Part shown: in pieces, positions 1-8,211 of the stretch
Numbering within the stretch: position 1 is the first letter of the stretch
Layout: each line of letters starts with the position of its first letter
Origin: Gracilibacillus alcaliphilus
Lineage (GTDB): Bacteria > Bacillota > Bacilli > Bacillales > Amphibacillaceae
Assembly (NCBI RefSeq): GCF_016909015.1
Contig: NZ_JAFBFA010000002.1
Span: forward strand, 124,001 to 188,000
Direction: 5' to 3'
Length of the DNA: 64,000 nt
The notes under the pieces: generated by a model
The model's database searches: none
Told to the model about the DNA's origin: nothing
Seen by the model: the letters and a program-made list of their open reading frames with translations, nothing else
Made by a program: the position numbers and the translations under genes

Positions 1-464
1 TCGAATTTCTGTGTTGGCAATAGAGGAACTTCTACTAAAATCACCCACAGCGTGTGGGTAACGCAGAAGTCAACACTTCCTGTGTAAGTCCGCTACTCAC
101 GTATTAAAAGCATACGTTCCGTTCCTTGAAAAAGAAAACCACTTTTTCGGCGTGCAAGATCGTTTCCTTGAAAAAGAAGGTCACTTTTTCTGTGTGAAAG
201 ACCATCTCCTTGAAAAAGAAGGTCGCTTTTTCTGCGTGCAAGATCGTTTGCTCAAAGGCTGCGCGGCTTGGAACTTTCGACGTACAGGACGTACTAGTGC
301 AGGCGTTATGACAGGACGTCATGGGTTTAGCCTGCCGACGCACACGATGTGCTAGTATTGGTGTTGCAACAAATGGTTTCGGTGGGGCAAGTAACCGCAG
401 TCCCAGGACGTTGCGAACTTAACCGATGATGATCCTTTTTATCGAACTTTTTGAACATGCACTC
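1..464 (+). repeat. MITE-like hairpin-rich element, copy A (left end cut by window)
   Basis: This non-coding repeat is shared with 6695-7155 and, inverted, with 16111-16450. By comparison with the inverted copy, about 37 bases of its left end lie before the window. It contains short perfect hairpins: CCCACA/TGTGGG near 44-58, GTAC-aggac-GTAC near 283, ATGAC-aggac-GTCAT near 308 and GCACA-cga-TGTGC near 341. Its right end reads ATCGAACTTTTTGAACATGC and matches the ends of the other copies. Both strands are open across its 42-nt units, but no reading frame looks like a real protein. No transposase is present, so it is non-autonomous or simply a structured repeat. The class name is an inference. 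Confidence 0.8.
124..249 (+). repeat. Three tandem 42-nt units inside copy A
   Basis: Three imperfect direct repeats start at 124, 166 and 208. Each begins CCTTGAAAAAG and contains the hairpin GAAAAAG-N7-CTTTTTC, followed by a GCGTGCAAGA-type spacer. The same array occurs in copy B at 6852-6977 and is absent from the inverted copy C. It is therefore a variable internal module. Confidence 0.85.
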
Positions 465-737
465 TAGGAGATTATTTCACAGGAGAACTGGTACTCATCC
501 CTATTTTCTATATAATAAGTGTAAGTGTTATGTTTGTAAACGTCAAAAAATCGTCAAATACTTGAAAAAGGTAAACTTTTTTAAAATAGTGTAGGTTTGA
601 CTAGAGCGGCATAAGAACATACTTATAAAGTCAGACTATTATCAGTGAGTTTTTTCCAGCTCGACTGACGGTTGAAAAAAATGATCAGCGTTCTTATCAC
701 CTTGATGAACGACTAATGCAAAAAAGGAGGAAATCTT

Positions 738-1586
738 GTGTTTTTGATGGGAGCAAAACGAATTATCATCGTAATTATTGGAGCAGTACTAAATGCTATC
801 GCCTTAAACTTCTTCTTGATCAGTGCCAATGTGTATGCAAGTGGTTTTACAGGGGCAGCACAAATCCTAACAACCGTGTTCCAAGATTATTTGGGAATTG
901 GATTTGCCAGTACAGGACTTATTTTATTCATACTTAATATACCTGTCGCTATACTTGGATGGATAATGGTTGGGAAGGGTTTTACCATATACAGTATTCT
1001 GTCGGTATTAGCTACTTCTTTTTTCCTGGAAATATTCCCAGTTATCAGCGTGTCAAATGATATTATGCTAAATGCGGTATTTGGCGGTGTTATCGCAGGC
1101 TTAGGTGTCGGGATTACATTAAAATGGGGGGCTTCTACTGGGGGATCTGATATCATTGCGATGATCTTATCGAGAATGAAAGATAAACCAGTTGGCGGCT
1201 ATTTAATGATCATTAATGGAGTTATTATCGTAATTGCAGGAATCTTAAATGAGCCAGAGAATGCATTGTATACACTAATTGGTTTATATGTGACTACAAG
1301 GGTTATTGATGGTATTCATACCCGACATGAGAAAGTAACCGTAATGATTGTGACCAAGAAAGCAGACGAGCTTCAACAGGCTGTACACAATACAATGGTA
1401 CGTGGTATCACCATTTTGCCAGTGCAAGGAGCGTATACAAAAGAAGATAAACATATGTTGTATTTGGTCATTACTCGTTATGAACTATATGATTTGGAAC
1501 GGATTATACGTGAAGTTGATGAGCATGCCTTTGCCAATGTAATGGAAACAGCAAATGTGTATGGGTTTTTTAGAAGAAACGATTGA
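738..1586 (+). CDS. yitT: YitT family membrane protein (DUF2179 C-terminal domain)
   Basis: This integral membrane protein of 282 aa is of unknown transport function. The first 170 or so residues contain about five to six hydrophobic segments and the family-typical loop GGSDIIAMIL. The last 80 or so residues form the soluble DUF2179 domain, with VTKKADELQQAV and a TILPVQGAYT-like strand. The start is GTG, placed by a strong AAAGGAGG seven bases upstream at 723-730. In B. subtilis, yitT precedes yizC-yitU-yitV-yitW, and the same group follows here. Family assignment is firm, but the function is not known. Several paralogues exist in Bacilli, so the symbol rests on synteny. Confidence 0.9.
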   Translation: MFLMGAKRIIIVIIGAVLNAIALNFFLISANVYASGFTGAAQILTTVFQDYLGIGFASTGLILFILNIPVAILGWIMVGKGFTIYSILSVLATSFFLEIFPVISVSNDIMLNAVFGGVIAGLGVGITLKWGASTGGSDIIAMILSRMKDKPVGGYLMIINGVIIVIAGILNEPENALYTLIGLYVTTRVIDGIHTRHEKVTVMIVTKKADELQQAVHNTMVRGITILPVQGAYTKEDKHMLYLVITRYELYDLERIIREVDEHAFANVMETANVYGFFRRND

Positions 1587-1651
1587 TAAACCTACTTATG
1601 AAAAAACGCAAATCTCTGTATGCCTCGTCCAAACAACCACTAACATAGAGA

Positions 1652-1706
1652 AAAGGGCTGTTGCACCATGTAGTTCCCATTGTGCAACAGCCCTTTGCAA
1701 TTTTTA
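1652..1706 (+). terminator. Bidirectional Rho-independent terminator
   Basis: A perfect 15-bp stem (AAAGGGCTGTTGCAC / GTGCAACAGCCCTTT) is followed by a T-rich tract on the plus strand. It lies between the converging yitT and NifU_N genes. A stem of similar sequence closes the gene at 45536. Confidence 0.9.
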
Positions 1707-1967
1707 ATACCCGTGTTTTGTAATGATTTCTTCCACCTTGTTTGTCAGCTCGTCCCATTCGACATGGGGGAGTTTATTTACTGTGATAAAGTGCTGAAAG
1801 CCAAACACATTATCAACACCGTCAACGGTCATCAATTCATTCAATACGTCATGCTCACTGGTTTGTCCGGGCATCACAGAGATGCTGTTATTTCCTTCAA
1901 AGATCATTTTGTCACTAGTAAATTTCATGGCATTCGGATTAGGGGTAGGTTCTACATGAATGGTCAT
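1704..1967 (-). CDS. Scaffold protein Nfu/NifU N-terminal domain protein
   Basis: This small soluble protein of 87 aa consists only of the Nfu_N fold. It starts with the diagnostic MTIHVEPTPNPNAMKF and ends without the CXXC-bearing NifU C-terminal domain. Nfu_N domains occur in iron-sulfur carrier proteins. Without the cysteine domain this protein probably does not bind a cluster itself, so its role is uncertain. The start ATG follows a GGAGAG-type ribosome site. It is divergently separated from the downstream DUF3813 gene and converges on yitT. The domain call is confident and the function is inference only. Confidence 0.85.
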   Translation of the reverse strand: MTIHVEPTPNPNAMKFTSDKMIFEGNNSISVMPGQTSEHDVLNELMTVDGVDNVFGFQHFITVNKLPHVEWDELTNKVEEIITKHGY

Positions 1968-1989
1968 TAATTATTCTCCTCTCCAGTTC

Positions 1990-2125
1990 AATACTGCGTC
2001 AGCCATCATAAGCCAAAAGCTGACTGATGAAAAGTTTATTCTATCATGGTGTTCACTGCCCGTAAATCTCTGCGAGAATATCAGAGGAAACAGCTTTTGG
2101 AATGATAGACATTGACACCAGATAC
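1990..2125. repeat. Diverged single copy of the 145-bp repeat family
   Basis: The stretch carries CCATCA...AAAGCT...CTGATG, then TCATGGTGT and CCCGTAA blocks in the same order as the tandem array at 29780-30560. It ends with GACATTGACACC, resembling GTCGTTAACACC of the array. Similarity was judged by eye and is partial. It fills the gap between the NifU_N gene and DUF3813. Confidence 0.5.
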
Positions 2126-2239
2126 CGTTCACTTTATATAGTATCATATCCAACAGGTAACGTATAGCAAAGTCAAAGCAAATCTTGCCATAGAAAAAGC
2201 AGAGATACGTAAAAGTGATCTCTGCCATTTCTTGTGATG

Positions 2240-2434
2240 TTACTTCCAATTATTATCTTTCTGTAATTGTTCTTCGAGCTGGCGCAATTCTTGCTGTTCT
2301 TCCGTTGTAGCATGAGAATAGGCAGCTTGGATAGCCGACTGTGCAGCCCGCTTATCCTCTTCATCAAAGGTACCGCCGTTCATCATGCGGTTTACAGCAT
2401 TCTTTGCTTGTTCTAACATTTGATTTTTCATCAT
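2240..2434 (-). CDS. yizC: DUF3813 family small protein (YizC-like)
   Basis: A 64-aa, soluble, mostly helical protein rich in Gln, Glu and Ala. It begins MMKNQMLEQAKNAVNRMM and contains a TTEEQQELRQLEEQLQ helix. The amphipathic QAKNAV start and its position directly downstream of the HAD gene, as yizC lies next to yitU in B. subtilis, support DUF3813. The upstream ribosome site is AGGAGG, read on the minus strand at about 2441-2446. No biochemical function is known for the family. Identification rests mainly on synteny plus weak sequence resemblance. Confidence 0.7.
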   Translation of the reverse strand: MMKNQMLEQAKNAVNRMMNGGTFDEEDKRAAQSAIQAAYSHATTEEQQELRQLEEQLQKDNNWK

Positions 2435-2571
2435 AATCCTCCTTAGGAATCTTAGGTGTATCCAATTAGATGACCATCATGATTCGCGGTAGACAATGTT
2501 TAGGGCTCAGTACGAAGAAAAACATGAACATCCTTTGACGTTCATGTTTAGTATGGCTGGAAAGTAGTGAT

Positions 2572-3426
2572 TTATTCTAATGAAGTTTTAGCAGTTATCG
2601 GTACGTTATCCAATTTTAAATAGTCTGCTAGGAAATTACCAATACCATCTTCTTCATTGGTGGCTGTTTCGTGTTTGGCAATATTCTTTAATTCGTTAAT
2701 GGCATTTCCCATTGCAACGCCAACTCCCGCATATTCGATCATTTCTAAGTCATTATCTTGGTCTCCAAAGGCAATGATCTGATTAACAGAAATTTGAAAA
2801 TAATCCGCAATCTTTTGTAAGCCGACAGCCTTATGGATACCCTTTCGAACGATTTCGATAACATTCCACGGCACTCCCCAATTACGGTGTTCAATAACAG
2901 CAGCATGGTTGTCACTTAAATAATCCCGTAATTGATCGATATGATGATCTTCTGGATGAATTAATAAAGAAGTAGGATCATCTTGAAGGGATTGATGTAA
3001 ACTGCCGATATTAAGTAGTTCCTTCTCTGCTGGAATAGTGAATACATCCACTAACTCTTGGTCAAAGCGGTCTAAATACATATTATCCATCATTTCGGCA
3101 AAGATATTTTTCACATCAAAATCATAGCACGTTTGAATAATCTCTTTGGCCGTACGATTAGGAAGCGGCGAATGAAGCATATCCCAATTCTTATCGAATG
3201 GATGATGAATCAACGCTCCATTGAAATTAACCATCGGAGTATCCAAGTTAAGCTCCTGATAATATTGAATACTGGCGCGGTGCGGTCTGCCAGTTGCAAT
3301 GACAACGATATGACCAGCTTCCTTAGCCTGTTGAATTACTGCTTTTGTATAAGAGCTAATTTGCTGCTGATCGGTTAGTAATGTCCCATCTAAATCCAAT
3401 GCGATTAAATGTCTATTTGTCTGCAT
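2572..3426 (-). CDS. yitU: Cof-type HAD family hydrolase (YitU)
   Basis: This is a cytoplasmic sugar-phosphate or nucleotide phosphatase of the HAD IIB (Cof) subfamily, 284 aa. Motif I is ALDLDGTLL at residues 9-17, motif II VIATGRPHR near 42, the motif III lysine lies in IVRKGIHKAVGL, and motif IV is FGDQDNDLEMI near 221. A C2B cap lies between motifs II and III. The C-terminus is slightly longer than usual. Cof enzymes often act on FMN or sugar phosphates, but no substrate can be read from sequence. A weak T-rich end lies before 2572. Synteny with yitU-yitV is conserved. Confidence 0.9.
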   Translation of the reverse strand: MQTNRHLIALDLDGTLLTDQQQISSYTKAVIQQAKEAGHIVVIATGRPHRASIQYYQELNLDTPMVNFNGALIHHPFDKNWDMLHSPLPNRTAKEIIQTCYDFDVKNIFAEMMDNMYLDRFDQELVDVFTIPAEKELLNIGSLHQSLQDDPTSLLIHPEDHHIDQLRDYLSDNHAAVIEHRNWGVPWNVIEIVRKGIHKAVGLQKIADYFQISVNQIIAFGDQDNDLEMIEYAGVGVAMGNAINELKNIAKHETATNEEDGIGNFLADYLKLDNVPITAKTSLE

Positions 3427-3611
3427 ATCATCACCTCTTTACTAATTATAGTCTATCTGTATTTCTAATTGGTGTAAAGTTCTTGTGTTTTTTCTTCCTA
3501 TTTTTTGCAAGTTAGCTGGAGAAGTACTATCATAAAGGGAGAAGGTACTATTAGAAGCAAAGCTTCCGTTATAAGGGAGGCGAGCGCCAAACAGATGAAA
3601 GGATTGTTATA

Positions 3612-4376
3612 ATGATTATTGTAAATAAAGAATATTGGAATAACATCCCACTATTACATATTGTCGAAGCGGAAAAAAGAGAACAGCCCTTGCCAACGTT
3701 AACATATTTCCATGGTATTACAGGCGGGAAGGAAGATAATTTACCAATTGCCTACTTACTTGCTGAAAAAGGCTATCGTGTGCTATTGCCAGACTGTCTG
3801 CTGCATGGGGAAAGAGAAGAGGATCTCGGTCGTTTGGAGATAGAATTACGATTTTTTGAGGTCATTAAGCAGAATCTTGATGATCTAGAGAGTCTTTATC
3901 ATGAATTGATAGCAAAAGGCTTACTGGAAGACAACCGCTTTGGAGCAGCCGGGACAAGTATGGGAGGAATCACCACTGCTGCAGCCTTAACACAATTTGC
4001 ATGGATTAAAGCGGCTGGAGTTTTAATGGGCACACCAAAAATAACGGCCTATATGGAAGATCGCATTGCCATATTGAAACAGAATGTCACAGAGCTGCCA
4101 GTCTCTGATCAAATGATTGAAGTCATGTTAACGGAAGCGGAAGAAATGGATTTATCGCTGCAAATAGAAAAGCTATTTGAGCGGCCTTTATTTTTCTGGC
4201 ATGGTACAGCAGATGAAGTAGTGCCCTTTAAGCATGCTTATGATTTCTATGAAGAGGCAGTCGGCCAATATAAGAACCCTGAGAATATTCGTTTTCTAAA
4301 ACAGCCAGACAGGGGACATAAAGTAAGCCGGCTGGCGGTTTTAGAATTGGTCGATTGGCTGGCGTATCAATTATGA
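3612..4376 (+). CDS. yitV: Alpha/beta hydrolase esterase (YitV family)
   Basis: This 254-aa alpha/beta-hydrolase is of the prolyl-oligopeptidase-like esterase type. Visible features are an oxyanion-hole HG motif (YFHGITGG near residue 33), a nucleophile elbow GTSMGG near 117-122, a catalytic Asp region WHGTADEVVP near 197 and a late His in DRGHKVSR near 235. No signal peptide is present, so it is cytoplasmic. It stands alone on the plus strand between yitU (divergent) and yitW. The family is confident, but the substrate is unknown. Confidence 0.88.
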   Translation: MIIVNKEYWNNIPLLHIVEAEKREQPLPTLTYFHGITGGKEDNLPIAYLLAEKGYRVLLPDCLLHGEREEDLGRLEIELRFFEVIKQNLDDLESLYHELIAKGLLEDNRFGAAGTSMGGITTAAALTQFAWIKAAGVLMGTPKITAYMEDRIAILKQNVTELPVSDQMIEVMLTEAEEMDLSLQIEKLFERPLFFWHGTADEVVPFKHAYDFYEEAVGQYKNPENIRFLKQPDRGHKVSRLAVLELVDWLAYQL

Positions 4377-4499
4377 GGTAATTTATGTGAACTACTCACC
4401 ACTTAGCTACGCTTGAAGATGGAGACTTCTTGGCTAAAATCTTTAAAAAAATGTGGGTTTGTTTTATAATAAGGAGCAAGTAAATAAAGGAGGTATATT

Positions 4500-4811
4500 A
4501 TGGACCAAGCACTAGAAGAGAACCTAATGGGAGCTTTGGAGAATGTTATTGACCCAGAGCTTGGTATAGATATTGTCAATTTAGGACTAATTTACGGTGT
4601 AGATCTTGATGAGGAAGGTATTGCTACTGTAACCATGACATTAACTGCAATGGGCTGTCCCTTAGCAGGTCACATTGAACAAGATGTAAAACGGGTGATG
4701 GAAGATATTCCTGAAGTAAAGGATACGGAAGTCAATATCGTTTGGAACCCGCCATGGTCAAAAGAGCGTATGTCACGCTACGCCAAAATTGCCTTAGGTA
4801 TCCCAGATTAA
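4500..4811 (+). CDS. yitW: MIP18/DUF59 metal-sulfur cluster assembly factor (YitW)
   Basis: This 103-aa protein with a single MIP18 (DUF59) domain resembles SufT-type iron-sulfur maturation factors. The family signatures IDPELGIDIVNLGLIYG (residues 17-33) and TAMGCPLAGHI, with the conserved Cys, are present, followed by VWNPPWSKERMS. The ribosome site is AAAGGAGG, eight bases before the ATG. It ends before a clear terminator. It acts in Fe-S protein maturation in the cytoplasm by analogy with SufT, and the specific client is unknown. Confidence 0.92.
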   Translation: MDQALEENLMGALENVIDPELGIDIVNLGLIYGVDLDEEGIATVTMTLTAMGCPLAGHIEQDVKRVMEDIPEVKDTEVNIVWNPPWSKERMSRYAKIALGIPD

Positions 4812-4892
4812 TAAAGTTAGACTTATCTAGAGGTAATTGTCCGTTCCTCCATGAAATGGGACTTGCGGATAATTGTATTAGGATAAAAGACA

Positions 4893-4933
4893 GAACACCC
4901 TTTCACTAGTTAATGTGGAAGGGTGTTCCTTTT
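4893..4933 (+). terminator. Terminator of yitW
   Basis: The stem GAACACCCTT(tcac)...(gtgg)AAGGGTGTTC is followed by CTTTT. It runs straight into TTTTGAACAACCTC, which is an end-like sequence of the MITE-like repeat family. Confidence 0.85.
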
Positions 4934-4956
4934 GAACAACCTCTATAACAAAAATT

Positions 4957-4984
4957 AAAACTCTTGCCATATGGCAAGAGTTTA
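4957..4984 (-). terminator. Terminator of the DUF2929 gene
   Basis: A perfect stem AAACTCTTGCC-atat-GGCAAGAGTTT, followed on the minus strand by TAATTTTTG, lies just after the minus-strand gene ending at 4993. Confidence 0.85.
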
Positions 4985-4992
4985 TCGGTGTC

Positions 4993-5175
4993 CTATTTTT
5001 CCTCTTTAAGAATGCCTTCACCTAAGACGATAGCAGCAATCGCAAAGACAGCCGCAATGGAGATGGCAGATGCAAAATTAAAGGCTTGACCAGCCATACT
5101 TGAAAGTACATAGGCCACTACAACGATAATAACGACAGCCCAAAAGATAGTAGCAAAATATTTCAATTCGTTCAC
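4993..5175 (-). CDS. yjzD: DUF2929 family small membrane protein (YjzD-like)
   Basis: This 60-aa protein has two hydrophobic helices (residues about 7-25 and 35-52) and the family-like tract YVLSSMAGQAFNF. The charged tail is GEGILKEEK. In B. subtilis, yjzD lies just before the yjaU-med-comZ-fabH stretch, and here it lies just before med. The function is unknown and the location is the cytoplasmic membrane. It has its own terminator on the 3' side. Confidence 0.75.
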   Translation of the reverse strand: MNELKYFATIFWAVVIIVVVAYVLSSMAGQAFNFASAISIAAVFAIAAIVLGEGILKEEK

Positions 5176-5708
5176 CTCTCTATTCTCTGAGAAATCTCAT
5201 TTATTACAGCGTTACCGCCCAAATACCTCATTTCCTATAAATGATAACAGACGTTAGCATGATTTTGCTGGGAAGAATAAATCCCTTAATTTTCTTTGTC
5301 ACCAGTTTTTATGTATTACCTCACCTACCACATTTAATCATTAATGATCGTTTCTAGTCCTGCTGATTTGGTTATAGAGGCTCTTTTTAACCACTATTCA
5401 TTGTTTGGCGGATAAAGAGGTTTGTGATATAGGGCTTACAATATGTTTTTTTACATAATACATTTTATCAAACTTCTTGTACAAAATAAACAAAAATATT
5501 TATAGTAGAGGAAAATATGATCAGTTTGTGACGTCTCTATTTTTTAGTAATACTATTTTGCACCCATTTTTTGAAAGCTATAAGTGCTGTTTTGCGTGCA
5601 GTTGTAATGAATTTGTAATATCTTCTTTGTTTACGGAATCAGGGCTAAACGGTAGAATAGTACTAGGTATACATAGATGAATAGATCGTTCATTAAGGAG
5701 TGCATATA
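5176..5708. other. Intergenic region before med
   Basis: A promoter-like pair TTGTAC (5477-5482) and TATAGT (5501-5506), separated by 18 bases, points to med and would give a leader of about 195 nt. A 67-codon open frame at 5477-5680 overlaps this promoter, has no ribosome site and an unconvincing composition, so it is not called. I see nothing else. Confidence 0.5.
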
Positions 5709-6668
5709 TTGAGAAGGTTTATGACGTTTCTTGCCATTATACTGCTGTCCGGCCCATTTCTAGCTAGTTGTCAGCAAGGGGACCATTACCAGATAGAAAG
5801 GGTTGGTATGTTAATTGAACATACGATAAATGACCAAACATGGGGAAGTAAGGGGTATCACGGTTTATTGGATATACAGGAAAATTTGAATGTCGAGGTG
5901 TTATTTCGCGAAGGCGTTCAAACACAGCAGCAAGTAAATATAGCAGTAGAAGAGCTCTCCAACCAGGGCGTACAGGTTATCATTGGTCATAGCAGTATAT
6001 ACGGCGAGTTTTTTAACCGCATCCAATCATCTTACCCGGATATACAATTTATTTATGTGAACGGTGGTTATTCGGCAGATAACTTAATTAGTTTAAATTT
6101 TAATTCATTAGCCATGGGCTTTTTTGCTGGTATGCTGGCAGGAGAAATGACCGAAACCAATCAAGTTGGTATCATTGCGGCATTTGAATGGCAGCCAGAA
6201 GTAGAAGGTTTTTATGAAGGGGTAATGTACCAGAATAAGAATGCTAAGGTAAATGTGCAGTATGTAAATGGCTGGGATGAATCGCCATTAGCATTAGATT
6301 ATTACAGAAAAATGAGAGAAGAACAGGTTGACGTCATTTATCCCGCTGGTGATGCTTACAGTCTCGCAGTGGTGGAATCTGCCATGAGTGAGGGAATCTA
6401 TTCTATCGGATATGTTAATGATCAGCAGGCACAAGGCGGTCAATCCGTCTTATCTAGTACCATACAGCATATCGATAAATTGTATGTATATGCCTTAGAA
6501 CAACTAATGGATGGAAATCTTCCAGGAGGAATTTATAATTTTGGCTTTACGGAAGATGTAATCAGTATGGGGACTTACAGTAATCATGTGCCACAAGAAA
6601 TGATTGATCTTTTAGATCATCTAATCGAAGATTATAAGGACACAGGTCTGCTTCCTCACCAATCTTAG
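5709..6668 (+). CDS. med: Med-like BMP-family lipoprotein (ComK regulator Med)
   Basis: This lipoprotein of the BMP/Med type has a short basic start, a hydrophobic segment and the lipobox LASC at about residues 17-20. A periplasmic-binding-like domain follows, with VGMLIEHTINDQTWGSKG and VIYPAGDAYSLAVV blocks. In B. subtilis, Med raises ComK levels and sits just before comZ and fabH. The position here is the same. I choose TTG at 5709 because AAGGAGTG at 5695-5702 lies six bases upstream; a GTG at 5700 overlaps that site. ComZ is not found downstream, where a repeat element occupies the slot. Purine-nucleoside binding, as in other BMP proteins, is possible. Confidence 0.82.
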   Translation: MRRFMTFLAIILLSGPFLASCQQGDHYQIERVGMLIEHTINDQTWGSKGYHGLLDIQENLNVEVLFREGVQTQQQVNIAVEELSNQGVQVIIGHSSIYGEFFNRIQSSYPDIQFIYVNGGYSADNLISLNFNSLAMGFFAGMLAGEMTETNQVGIIAAFEWQPEVEGFYEGVMYQNKNAKVNVQYVNGWDESPLALDYYRKMREEQVDVIYPAGDAYSLAVVESAMSEGIYSIGYVNDQQAQGGQSVLSSTIQHIDKLYVYALEQLMDGNLPGGIYNFGFTEDVISMGTYSNHVPQEMIDLLDHLIEDYKDTGLLPHQS

Positions 6669-6694
6669 TTATTTTATCCCTTATGTCATTTAAA

Positions 6695-7155
6695 GAGGTT
6701 ATTCCAAAAGTCCAATAAAAATGACACGGCTAATGCCGGAGTTGACAATAGGGGAACTTCTACTAAAAACGTCCACATCATGTGGACAAGGAAGAAGTCA
6801 ATACGTCCTGTGCAAGTCCGTTACTCACGTATTAAAAGCATACGCTCCGTTCCTTGAAAAAGAAAATCACTTTTTCTGCGTGCAAGACCATCTCCTTGAA
6901 AAAGAAAATCACTTTTTCCGCGTGCAAGACCATCTCCTTGAAAAAGAAAATCACTTTTTCTGCGTGCAAGACCATCTGCTCAAAGGCTGCGTCGCCTTGA
7001 ACTTTCGACGTACAGGACGTACTAGTGCAGGCATTATGACAGGACGTCATGGGTTTAGTTTGCCGACGCACACGATGTGCTATTATCGGTGTTGCAACAC
7101 GATGTTGCGAACTTAACCAATGACTGTCCTTCTATCGCCCTTTTTGAACACGCAC
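6695..7155 (+). repeat. MITE-like hairpin-rich element, copy B (complete)
   Basis: This is a full-length copy of about 460 bp. The left end is GAGGTTATTCCAAAAGTCC and the right end is CTTTTTGAACACGCAC. TTAA occurs at both boundaries (6690-6694 region and 7156-7160). Hairpins match copy A, including TCCACA-tca-TGTGGA, where the corresponding stem in A is CCCACA/TGTGGG, a compensatory pair change. Three 42-nt units lie at 6852-6977. The element separates med from the fabH promoter and ends about 20 bases before its -35 box. Overlapping open frames on both strands are by-products of the repeats. Confidence 0.85.
6852..6977 (+). repeat. Three tandem 42-nt units inside copy B
   Basis: Units start at 6852, 6894 and 6936, and are nearly identical to one another (about one or two differences). 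Each holds GAAAAAG-N7-CTTTTTC. They are more homogeneous than the units in copy A, which suggests recent amplification or gene conversion. Confidence 0.85.
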
Positions 7156-7176
7156 TTAAACAGGTTAGAAACAAAC

Positions 7177-7225
7177 TTGAAAAAAAGTATATCTTGTTTT
7201 ATTATTAGTACCAAGTCTTAATAAT
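7177..7225 (+). promoter_or_regulatory. fabH-fabF promoter with FapR operator
   Basis: The -35 TTGAAA (7177-7182) and -10 TATTAT (7200-7205) are 17 bases apart. Overlapping the -10 and the start point is TTAGTACCaagTCTTAA (7205-7221), which resembles the FapR operator (TTAGTACCTGGTACTAA type). In Bacillus, FapR represses fab genes until malonyl-CoA rises. The left half-site is well conserved and the right half is degenerate. Confidence 0.8.
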
Positions 7226-7257
7226 TGATATTAATTCCTTTTGAGAGGATGTTGCAG

Positions 7258-8193
7258 GTGAAAGCAGGGATTCTTGGAACAGGGCATTATGTTCCTGAGA
7301 GAGTATTAACGAATAAAGATATGGAAGAGATAGTAGAAACCAGTGATGAATGGATTCGCACACGAACAGGTATTGAAGAACGGCGAATCGCTGGTGATCA
7401 TGAGAAAACCTCTGATATGGCTTACAAGGCAGCTGAAGAGGCCTTAAAAGAAGCAGGAATTACTGGAGACCAATTAGATTTAATTTTAGTTGCGACAGTG
7501 ACCCCTGATCAATCGTTTCCGACAGTTTCTTGTAAGCTGCAGGAATATTTAGGAGCAACAAAAGCCGCTGCTATGGATGTTAGTGCTGCTTGTGCTGGTT
7601 TTATGTATGCTATGATAACGGCAAAGCAGTTCATTGAGTCAGGAGATTATCAACATATATTAATTGTTGGAGCAGAGAAACTGTCCAAAATTACCGACTG
7701 GACAGATCGAAATACATGTGTGTTATTTGGTGATGGAGCTGGGGCAGCTGTCCTAGGACCAGTAAGTGAAGGAAAAGGAATTTTATCTTTTGAATTAGGT
7801 GCAGACGGCAAAGGCGGTAAGCATCTATCACAAGATGGAGACTTCATTTTTATGAATGGGCGTGAAGTGTTTAAATTTGCTGTCCGTCAAATGCCGGAAT
7901 CAGCTGTTCATGTAGTTGAGAAAGCAGGGTATGCTAAAGCAGATGTTGATTATTTAATTCCGCATCAAGCCAATATCCGGATTGTGGAGGCAGCTAGACA
8001 ACGTTTAGATATAGCAGAAGACCGTGTAGCGATTAATATTAATAAATATGGCAATACTTCAGCGGCTTCTATACCAATTGCTTTGTCTGAAGCAGCAAAA
8101 AACGGTAAAATAAAGAATGATGATTTAGTGGTTCTTGTCGGTTTCGGTGGAGGACTGACATGGGGCGCTGTCGCCTTAAGATGGGGTAAATAG
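7258..8193 (+). CDS. fabH: 3-oxoacyl-ACP synthase III
   Basis: FabH condenses acyl-CoA with malonyl-ACP to start fatty acid synthesis, and in Bacillus it prefers branched-chain primers. The catalytic triad is visible: Cys in DVSAACAGFMYA, His in LIPHQANIRIV and Asn in NKYGNTSAAS. The protein is 311 aa with the usual MKAGILGTGHYVPE start, read from GTG at 7258; the frame is open further upstream. It forms a two-gene operon with fabF (18-base gap) controlled by the FapR-type promoter upstream. The location is cytoplasmic. Confidence 0.96.
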   Translation: MKAGILGTGHYVPERVLTNKDMEEIVETSDEWIRTRTGIEERRIAGDHEKTSDMAYKAAEEALKEAGITGDQLDLILVATVTPDQSFPTVSCKLQEYLGATKAAAMDVSAACAGFMYAMITAKQFIESGDYQHILIVGAEKLSKITDWTDRNTCVLFGDGAGAAVLGPVSEGKGILSFELGADGKGGKHLSQDGDFIFMNGREVFKFAVRQMPESAVHVVEKAGYAKADVDYLIPHQANIRIVEAARQRLDIAEDRVAININKYGNTSAASIPIALSEAAKNGKIKNDDLVVLVGFGGGLTWGAVALRWGK

Positions 8194-8211
8194 ATCAAGG
8201 GAGGAAATGAA

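Noticed and set aside
104..355. Open frames of 67-79 codons on both strands across copy A (and equivalent frames in copy B)
   Set aside because: They follow from tandem 42-nt units, which keep frame on both strands. There is no ribosome site and no family resemblance.
5477..5680. 67-codon frame upstream of med
   Set aside because: It overlaps a good promoter, has no ribosome site and has an unlikely composition.
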